Shown here in pieces: positions 58,711 to 64,000 of a DNA stretch of 64,000 nt. This DNA comes from Paraprevotella clara YIT 11840 (GTDB taxonomy: Bacteria > Bacteroidota > Bacteroidia > Bacteroidales > Bacteroidaceae). Position 1 is the stretch's first letter; every line of letters starts with the position of its first letter. Made by a program: the position numbers and the translations under genes. The notes below the pieces were generated by a model, which worked only from the letters and a program-made list of their open reading frames with translations, was not told the DNA's origin and made no database searches. The stretch lies in assembly GCF_000233955.1 (NCBI RefSeq), contig NZ_JH376592.1:1-64000 (forward strand), read 5' to 3'.

Positions 58711-59589
58711 CTACTTCTCATAGTTGAAGCTTGCGTTTCCGATATTATGCCCATCGGCAAAAACCGACACGCGATAAGTGCCCTTGCTCAAAAACTCATT
58801 GACGTCCCAATATACCGTCACCGACGTAGCTTCTCCGTTATATTCGATATCCTTTTTAGCAGAATACTCCAAGTTCCGGTTCTCATAGACAAACGTTCCT
58901 CCATTCGTCAGCACTTCGTTGTTTGGTTTGGTGATGCGCACATAAATACTCCGATTTCCGGCTTGTGCCGTAATGTTCCTCGCAATGACAAAGCTGACGA
59001 CAAACTTCTTCACATCCTTGACTTTACGGGCCTTCTTCCCACGCTTGTTCTGTCCGACCATAGAAATGCCCGTGGCATCCAGTTGGGAAGCGATGGCCAC
59101 TTTCTCGCTCAGCGTTTCCTTTTCCGTAGACAGGTTCGTGATAGTCTGCGTAGCCTGGGTGTACTGGGCTTTCACCTGTTGGTTCTCGCTACGAAGCTGC
59201 TCGTTTACCCGGTTCAACGAATCTATTTCATGCACATAGCTTCTCAAGATGCTGCGCAACGTGGCCAATTCTTTTTTCAGACGCATGATTTCGGCCGCAT
59301 CAGTAGCTTTCACTTGCTTCAATTCAGCCAACAACTCTTCCGTCCGTTGTTGCTCCTTATCCAACTGGGCGATCAGCGAATCATTGTTGATTTGCGTTTT
59401 CATTTCGCTGTACTGCTGGGCAAAGCGGGCATATTCGTTTTCCATCTCCCTTTTGTCCATTTCCGCCAGTTTCAGCATTTCCTCTTTCTCCGCACTCTCC
59501 TGCATGTAAGAATAGACCATGTAGCCTAATCCCGCACAAAGGAGCAAGACTACGACCGAAGCAATGATGATTATCTTTTTCTTGTCCAT
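58711..59589 (-). CDS. Membrane-anchored coiled-coil protein
   Basis: The protein has 292 residues: a short Lys-rich start (MDKKK), one transmembrane helix (IIIIASVVVLLLCAGLGYMV), a coiled coil (about residues 30-170) with a Gln/Glu/Leu heptad pattern, a basic linker (NKRGKKARKVKDVKK), and a C-terminal beta-sandwich (SIYVRITKPNNEVLTNG, closing VSVFADGHNIGNASF). I do not recognise a named family; similar Bacteroidota proteins are often mislabelled as SMC-like. The start at 59589 fits the promoter at 59650-59657. Confidence 0.8.
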   Translation of the reverse strand: MDKKKIIIIASVVVLLLCAGLGYMVYSYMQESAEKEEMLKLAEMDKREMENEYARFAQQYSEMKTQINNDSLIAQLDKEQQRTEELLAELKQVKATDAAEIMRLKKELATLRSILRSYVHEIDSLNRVNEQLRSENQQVKAQYTQATQTITNLSTEKETLSEKVAIASQLDATGISMVGQNKRGKKARKVKDVKKFVVSFVIARNITAQAGNRSIYVRITKPNNEVLTNGGTFVYENRNLEYSAKKDIEYNGEATSVTVYWDVNEFLSKGTYRVSVFADGHNIGNASFNYEK

Positions 59590-59649
59590 AGTTGAAGTGT
59601 TTTTCGCGTTCCTCGCACGCGCTCCCAAACTTATTTATAATAACGGACG

Positions 59650-59657
59650 CAAAGATA
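59650..59657 (-). promoter_or_regulatory. -7 promoter box of the coiled-coil gene
   Basis: TATCTTTG on the minus strand, about 60 bp before the start codon. Confidence 0.6.
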
Positions 59658-59745
59658 ATTCTTTTCTGCCAAGGCAAAAAGCATTTTTCAACTTTTAAAA
59701 AGAAAAAAGTAGCGGCTGATTTTATATAGATACAATCTTTTTTCC

Positions 59746-59753
59746 TAAATTCG
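59746..59753 (+). promoter_or_regulatory. Possible -7 box of the sulfatase gene
   Basis: TAAATTCG differs from TAnnTTTG at one base and lies 34 bp before the ATG. Confidence 0.4.
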
Positions 59754-59787
59754 CGACCAATTACAGAAAATTAACATCCTCGTCATC

Positions 59788-61776
59788 ATGATGAAAAGAC
59801 TTTTTGCCGGGCGTTTCATCCGCTCGATAGGTTACCTTTTAAGTGTACATCTCGTAGCATTGCTGTTCTTCTTCGGACTCCGTGTCGCGCTTTTTATCGC
59901 CACAGACTATGATTTCCCGAAAGAGATATCGGAAGACTATGCCTTGCAAAGCGTGGCGTTCCTGCGCGGCCTCTGGTTCGACAATGTCATCGCCTGTTAC
60001 ATCCTGCTGCTGCCGTTGGCGGTATTCTGGATAGCCGGATGGTTCGGCTACACCGCCCGTTGGCTTTACCGCTCCTCTGCGTTCTTCTTCATCTTTTTCT
60101 ATTCGCTGTGTTTCATCATTTCCGCAGCCAATATCCCTTATTTCGCCTACTTCTTCAAGCCCATCAATTCCTCCATATTCAACTGGTTCGACTACGCGGG
60201 CACTACGGCGGGAATGGTATTCGGCGAAACGTCCTATTACCTTCCCATCGCCTTGGGACTGACAGCCATCGCGGCTTTTGCCTACATCACCCTCCGGCTG
60301 TCGCGCACGTTCTTCCTTTTAAGCCGAAACGCCGCGCCCCCGGCAAACAGATGGAAAGCCGCCGCCTTTACGTTTGTGACCGGAACCGCCCTTATAGGCT
60401 TGTGCTTTTTCGGCATCCGCGGACGGCGGGGTTATAACCCCATAAAAGTAAGCCAGGCGTATTACTGCAATGATGCCTTCCTGAACCAATTAGGAATTAA
60501 CCCGGTATTCAACCTGATGACCAGTGCCATCGACGACAACCGGAAGGAAAACCGCCTCCTGCACCTCATGGCGGAAGACGAAGCCATAGCCCGCGTGCAA
60601 ACCCTCCTCGGACGGAAGGGCATGGACGGCATCTCGCCCATCGCACGCCGCGTGGAAGCCGACAGCCTGCCGACACGCCGCAACGTGGTCGTCATCCTCA
60701 TGGAGTCCATGTCGGCTCACCTGATGCAAACTTTCGGTCACGAAACCAGCCTTACGCCCTTCCTCGACAGCCTGTGGCAACAATCGCTCAGCTTCAGCCA
60801 TTTCTATTCATCCGGCATCCACACCAACCATGGCATGTATTCCTCGCTCTATTCGTTCCCGGCCATGATGAAGCGCAACGCCATGAAAGGTTCCGTCATT
60901 CCGGTCTACTCCGGCCTGCCCACTGTACTGAAAGAAAACGGCTACCATAACATGTTCTTCATGACTCACGAATCGCAATACGACAACATGAATGCCTTTT
61001 TCCGTACCAACGGTTTCGACGACATTTATTCGCAGGAAAACTACCCGGCGGACAAGGTGGTCAACGGATTCGGCGTACAAGACGACTTCCTGTTCCAATA
61101 CGCCCTGCCCGTGCTCGACCGGCAAGCCCAAAGCGAACAACCGTTTTTCAGCGTCCTGCTCACTATCAGCAACCATCCGCCTTACATCATCCCGCCCTAC
61201 TTCCATCCGCGCAGCCGGACGACGGAAGAACAAAGCGTGGAATATGCCGACTGGTCCATCCGGAACTTCATGACGGACGCCCTCAAACGCCCTTGGGCGG
61301 ACCATACGCTGTTTGTCCTCTTGGGCGACCACGGCAAACTGGTGGGCACGCCCGAATGCGAAAGCCCGCAATCGTATAACCACATCCCGCTCATGATTTA
61401 CGGGCGGGACATAGCTCCGCGCATCGTGGATGCTTACGGCGGGCAGGTGGATTTGGCCCCGACCCTTTTGGGCCTGTTGGGTATCGGTTACGTGCAAAAC
61501 GATTTCGGTGTGGATTTGCTGAAAGAGAAGCGTCCTTATATGTATTTCACAGCCGACAACCTCATCGGCGTGAGGGATTCGTCACGCCTGTTCCTTTATT
61601 TTCCGGACACGCAACAGGAAATCCGATACCGCACGGAGGGTATGACTGTACAGGCTGCTGAGGACGACCCTGTTTTCCGCGACATGAAGCAATACGGTTT
61701 TGCCATGCTCCAATGTGCCGAGACACTGGTGCAACGGCAACAAACCCTCAACCATCCTCAAGAGGGCAAGCGGTAG
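59788..61776 (+). CDS. LTA-synthase-family sulfatase (membrane phosphotransferase-like)
   Basis: The protein has 662 residues with five hydrophobic helices in the first 220 residues and an extracytoplasmic alkaline-phosphatase-type domain after them. The predicted nucleophile is Thr346 in SGIHTNHGMYSS; metal ligands are Glu in VVVILMESMSAH, and Asp/His in LLGDHGKL. This is the architecture of LtaS/OpgB/MdoB phosphoglycerol transferases. Bacteroidota lack lipoteichoic acid, so the probable job is adding a phosphoalcohol to lipid A, capsule or glycan; the acceptor is unknown. Confidence 0.9.
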   Translation: MMKRLFAGRFIRSIGYLLSVHLVALLFFFGLRVALFIATDYDFPKEISEDYALQSVAFLRGLWFDNVIACYILLLPLAVFWIAGWFGYTARWLYRSSAFFFIFFYSLCFIISAANIPYFAYFFKPINSSIFNWFDYAGTTAGMVFGETSYYLPIALGLTAIAAFAYITLRLSRTFFLLSRNAAPPANRWKAAAFTFVTGTALIGLCFFGIRGRRGYNPIKVSQAYYCNDAFLNQLGINPVFNLMTSAIDDNRKENRLLHLMAEDEAIARVQTLLGRKGMDGISPIARRVEADSLPTRRNVVVILMESMSAHLMQTFGHETSLTPFLDSLWQQSLSFSHFYSSGIHTNHGMYSSLYSFPAMMKRNAMKGSVIPVYSGLPTVLKENGYHNMFFMTHESQYDNMNAFFRTNGFDDIYSQENYPADKVVNGFGVQDDFLFQYALPVLDRQAQSEQPFFSVLLTISNHPPYIIPPYFHPRSRTTEEQSVEYADWSIRNFMTDALKRPWADHTLFVLLGDHGKLVGTPECESPQSYNHIPLMIYGRDIAPRIVDAYGGQVDLAPTLLGLLGIGYVQNDFGVDLLKEKRPYMYFTADNLIGVRDSSRLFLYFPDTQQEIRYRTEGMTVQAAEDDPVFRDMKQYGFAMLQCAETLVQRQQTLNHPQEGKR

Positions 61777-61840
61777 AAAGCGGATCCGGCTCCCTCCTTC
61801 CTGAATTTGACATTCTGTCAAAAAGTCAAATCCAAGCATA

Positions 61841-61896
61841 CGAGAATGTCGTATTTGCAGCCCTGTTGGACAAACGGTGCAAATACGCCATTCTCG
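61841..61896. terminator. Long hairpin after the sulfatase gene
   Basis: The gap 61777-62383 contains no gene. CGAGAATG (61841-61848) and CGTATTTGCA (61850-61859) pair with TGCAAATACG (61878-61887) and CATTCTCG (61889-61896), one mismatch in 19 bp, loop 18 nt. A smaller hairpin, TTTGAC/GTCAAA, precedes it at 61806-61822. No good T-tract follows, so it may be a terminator or part of a structured RNA. Confidence 0.55.
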
Positions 61897-62132
61897 CGTG
61901 TTTACCCATAAACAAAAAGTCAGCCTGTAGCCGTTCCGGCTTTCATTCGGACATCCGGCATGCCCAACCGTCCGCATCTCCATGGAAACCCGTCAGCATC
62001 CGTACGGCTATCATGACAAAACGACACACGGATGACGACATTTTCCGGTCTCCAAATAGAGGAAAAAACAGACTTTTCCTCCCGCCGTTCCACCCTTTCC
62101 CAGGCATTCGTCCCCGTTTTTATCCATCCTGT

Positions 62133-62193
62133 GAAACCGTTCTGCGGCAAATGATTTTTCATTCGCCTGCAAACGAAAAATTTTCTTCCTCAT
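62133..62193. repeat. 22-bp repeat units (locus D)
   Basis: The end of a unit (CCGTTCTGCGGCA, to 62149), a full 22-bp unit at 62150-62171, and a variant unit at 62172-62193 matching locus C at 20 of 22 bases. Confidence 0.65.
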
Positions 62194-62383
62194 GGTAAAT
62201 TGCATATATACGGAATATCATTGCATAACCGGCTCGCAATATGAATATTTATTCAAAACAGACGCCTAAGAGAGAGCTGAAAGAGGTTCTACATTGCCGA
62301 AATAAAATGCAAAAAGTAACAAAATGATAACTTCCCGCCCTCCATTTCGCACGAAATCGCTTGGAAATGATTTCTTTTTTGTG

Positions 62384-62391
62384 TATATTTG
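62384..62391 (+). promoter_or_regulatory. -7 promoter box of the ExoX-C-like gene
   Basis: TATATTTG. A hairpin, ACGGC/GCCGT, at 62395-62411 covers the expected 5' end of the transcript. Confidence 0.6.
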
Positions 62392-62467
62392 CATACGGCG
62401 ATACATGCCGTAGAAAGGAGCCATCAAGAACAACATACGATTTTACGAACCGATTCCGGAAACGGAC

Positions 62468-63247
62468 ATGGCACGCGTCACGGCTACCGTCGCGACGTTC
62501 AACTCCGGACGGACATCCGAAAACGGTTTTTATGCCATCAGCATCGCTACGCCTTACCGGCGGTATTATGCCTTGTGGCGCATATTCGCAGACGAACGCC
62601 CTCCCCTCTTTATCCGTACGCTGGCCGATACATTCGTCATGGCCGCAGGCAAAGCCATGGACTTGCTGAAGTACTGCAAGGTAACCCTGAAGTGGGTGGA
62701 CAATACTTTTTTCATTCCTTATTACGAACAGACTTACGACACGCTGACTTTCGGAAAATACCGGGGCAAACGCATCGCGGAAGTCTACTACATCGACCCG
62801 AACTACGTGCTGTGGATGGCCAACCGCTTCGAACCGGAAAAGAAAAAGCTCCTGAAACTAAAAGAAACCGCACAATGTTTTGCCGTGGTACACGCGGAAC
62901 TCAGTCCCCCGCGACGGCCTGCCTATCGTTCGCCCAGCCGTTACATCGGGGAGAAAGGGAAAAAACTGGAAGCCCTCCAACTGAAAATCTTATATGTCAA
63001 ACAGCAAGTGGACACTTACAAGCCGGACTTTTATATCGACCAACGCATTCTGGCCGCAGACAGCCAAGGAAACCGTTATACTTTCACCGAAAAAGCAGCC
63101 GGAAGAAGCCAGACGCCCAAAGCATTGAGTTGCTTCAGCCGCCAGCTTTCGCCCGGCATGGAAATCACGCTTTCCGCCCGCGTCATGGGACATTACGAGA
63201 GTCAGGGCGTGAAATATACGCGTTTAGGATACGTGAAATACGGTTGA
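62468..63247 (+). CDS. Protein with an ExoX-C-like segment, function unknown
   Basis: The protein has 259 residues without signal peptide or membrane helix, so it is cytosolic. Residues 90-120 (LTFGKYRGKRIAEVYYIDPN, then YVLWMA) match the small domain found at the C-terminus of exodeoxyribonuclease X-type proteins. No exonuclease DEDD domain is present. The N-terminal 85 residues and the basic C-terminal part are not recognised. A DNA-related role is a guess from the small domain. It has its own promoter and ends 3 bp from the convergent cyclophilin gene. Confidence 0.75.
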   Translation: MARVTATVATFNSGRTSENGFYAISIATPYRRYYALWRIFADERPPLFIRTLADTFVMAAGKAMDLLKYCKVTLKWVDNTFFIPYYEQTYDTLTFGKYRGKRIAEVYYIDPNYVLWMANRFEPEKKKLLKLKETAQCFAVVHAELSPPRRPAYRSPSRYIGEKGKKLEALQLKILYVKQQVDTYKPDFYIDQRILAADSQGNRYTFTEKAAGRSQTPKALSCFSRQLSPGMEITLSARVMGHYESQGVKYTRLGYVKYG

Positions 63248-63250
63248 CGG

Positions 63251-64000
63251 CTATTCCAAAACCGTCACCTTACGTACCACAATCTCCTGCAAAGGGCGCT
63301 CTTTTGCCGTACGCACTTTTTCTATGGCCTCAGCCACTTGCAGTCCTTCCACGACCTCGCCGAACACGGTGTATTCTCCGTCCAGATGGGGCGCACCGCC
63401 CACTGTGGTATAGGCCTGTTTCTGCGTTTCGTCGAACGGCACAGGCGGATGGGCGGCCACCTTTGCTTCCGCCTCGTGCAACAAAGAGTCTTTCAGGCTT
63501 TCCAACTTTTCGGTTTCGCCACGACGGCGCATCAGGTACATTTCTTTGAGATGGCCTCGCGAAAGTTCCTCGTAAAGCGTATCCACCCGGCTTTGGTAAA
63601 TGGCCGAATAAAGCTCCATCAACGAACTTGGCGTATAGGTCTTCCCCGTCACGATATAGAACTGCGTACCGCTGGAGGCCTTTTCGGGATTCACGTCATC
63701 CCCCATACGGGCTGCCGCCAATGCGCCTTTCTTATGGAAATGGCGCGGATAACGGATTTCCGCCGGAATCGTATAACGGTAGGCCGCAGTATCCACGGCC
63801 GGTTTCATTCCCCCGGGTTTGAGGGCCGGGTCTCCGGTCTGCACCATAAAGCCTCGTACGACACGATGAAACAAAATATTGTCGTACGCCCCCGCACGGG
63901 CTAACTTGATGAAATTATCACGATGCTTGGGCGTATCGTTATACAACTTCACCTTCATGTCGCCCATAGAGGTTTCTATCAGTACTTCAGTCTCTTCCAT
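63251..64000 (-). CDS. Cyclophilin-type peptidyl-prolyl isomerase, possibly cut by the window edge
   Basis: A cyclophilin domain protein of at least 249 residues: VLIETSMGDMKVKLYNDTP, FHRVVRGFMVQTGD, SGTQFYIVTG and EYTVFGEVVEGL are the family blocks around the proline-binding pocket. A helical insertion of about 70 residues (about 140-205) interrupts the fold, as in exported Bacteroidota members. The ATG lies at the last base of the window; the true start may be further upstream with a signal peptide. Confidence 0.9.
   Translation of the reverse strand: MEETEVLIETSMGDMKVKLYNDTPKHRDNFIKLARAGAYDNILFHRVVRGFMVQTGDPALKPGGMKPAVDTAAYRYTIPAEIRYPRHFHKKGALAAARMGDDVNPEKASSGTQFYIVTGKTYTPSSLMELYSAIYQSRVDTLYEELSRGHLKEMYLMRRRGETEKLESLKDSLLHEAEAKVAAHPPVPFDETQKQAYTTVGGAPHLDGEYTVFGEVVEGLQVAEAIEKVRTAKERPLQEIVVRKVTVLE

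Noticed and set aside
62241-62327. 28-codon ORF before the ExoX-C-like gene
   Set aside because: It lies upstream of the -7 box at 62384, has no promoter or ribosome-binding site, and its composition is neutral.
1-64000. tRNA, rRNA, transposase, integrase or prophage genes
   Set aside because: I looked for them on both strands and recognised none; short tRNA genes could still be missed by eye.

Overview
The window looks like a chromosomal segment of a gut-type Bacteroidales bacterium (Bacteroidota). At least a dozen genes have the Bacteroidota-specific -7 promoter element TAnnTTTG at a sensible distance, often with TTTG or TTG 19-20 bp upstream. The gene content agrees: lipoproteins with acidic surface-export signals after the lipobox Cys, small exported beta-barrel proteins, a C10 peptidase with a type IX secretion (T9SS) C-terminal domain, a BtuB/BtuG vitamin B12 importer, and a fused aspartokinase-homoserine dehydrogenase. 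I cannot name the genus. No rRNA, tRNA, CRISPR array, transposase or phage gene was recognised.

Layout. 0-6.3 kb: the 3' part of a fasciclin-like protein, a SIMPL protein, a HAD phosphatase, an outer-membrane beta-barrel gene, then a 456-bp gap holding a perfect 23-bp inverted repeat around a promoter (candidate invertible promoter), and an exported beta-propeller plus beta-barrel pair. 6.4-9.9 kb: late cobalamin genes (aminotransferase/decarboxylase, cbiB, convergent cobQ). 10-15.1 kb: Hsp20, then an operon of two lipoproteins and a C10 cysteine peptidase. 15.2-20.2 kb: threonine operon thrA-apgM-thrC. 20.4-25.4 kb: a beta-barrel protein, an FAD dehydrogenase, radA and an S41-like peptidase. 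25.5-32.2 kb: the B12 uptake operon btuB-btuG-btuF-btuC-btuD behind a cobalamin riboswitch. 32.3-37.1 kb: an unannotated 47-aa ORF with its own promoter and terminator, a repeat-rich gap, a giant exported TldD-like protein and a LuxR-type regulator. 37.1-40.1 kb: an AT-richer operon of two paralogous exported proteins and a short O-antigen-ligase/TPR protein. 41.1-47.4 kb: a TonB receptor and the metA-U32-lipoprotein operon. 47.5-53.5 kb: an M13 peptidase, an ABC-F protein and a BNR-repeat protein. 53.5-58.6 kb: a TolC/HlyD/ABC-2 permease efflux operon. 58.7-64 kb: a membrane coiled-coil protein, an LTA-synthase-like sulfatase, an ExoX-C-like protein and a cyclophilin.

How the genes work together. 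B12 uptake and the late corrinoid genes are consistent with salvage of external corrinoids. thrA, apgM (proposed alternative homoserine kinase) and thrC make threonine from aspartate. MetA carries Glu111 and diverts homoserine to methionine by O-acetylation.

The structures least explained by gene annotation are: (1) the candidate invertible promoter at 4290-4483; (2) a 64-bp palindromic element present twice inside coding sequence of one operon, in different reading frames (53548-53611 and 57642-57705), with loops that differ in sequence but are both self-complementary; (3) a family of exact 22-bp-period intergenic repeats at four loci (about 10051, 32780, 40791 and 62133); (4) the 47-aa ORF at 32390; (5) the paralogous exported pair at 38665-40100.
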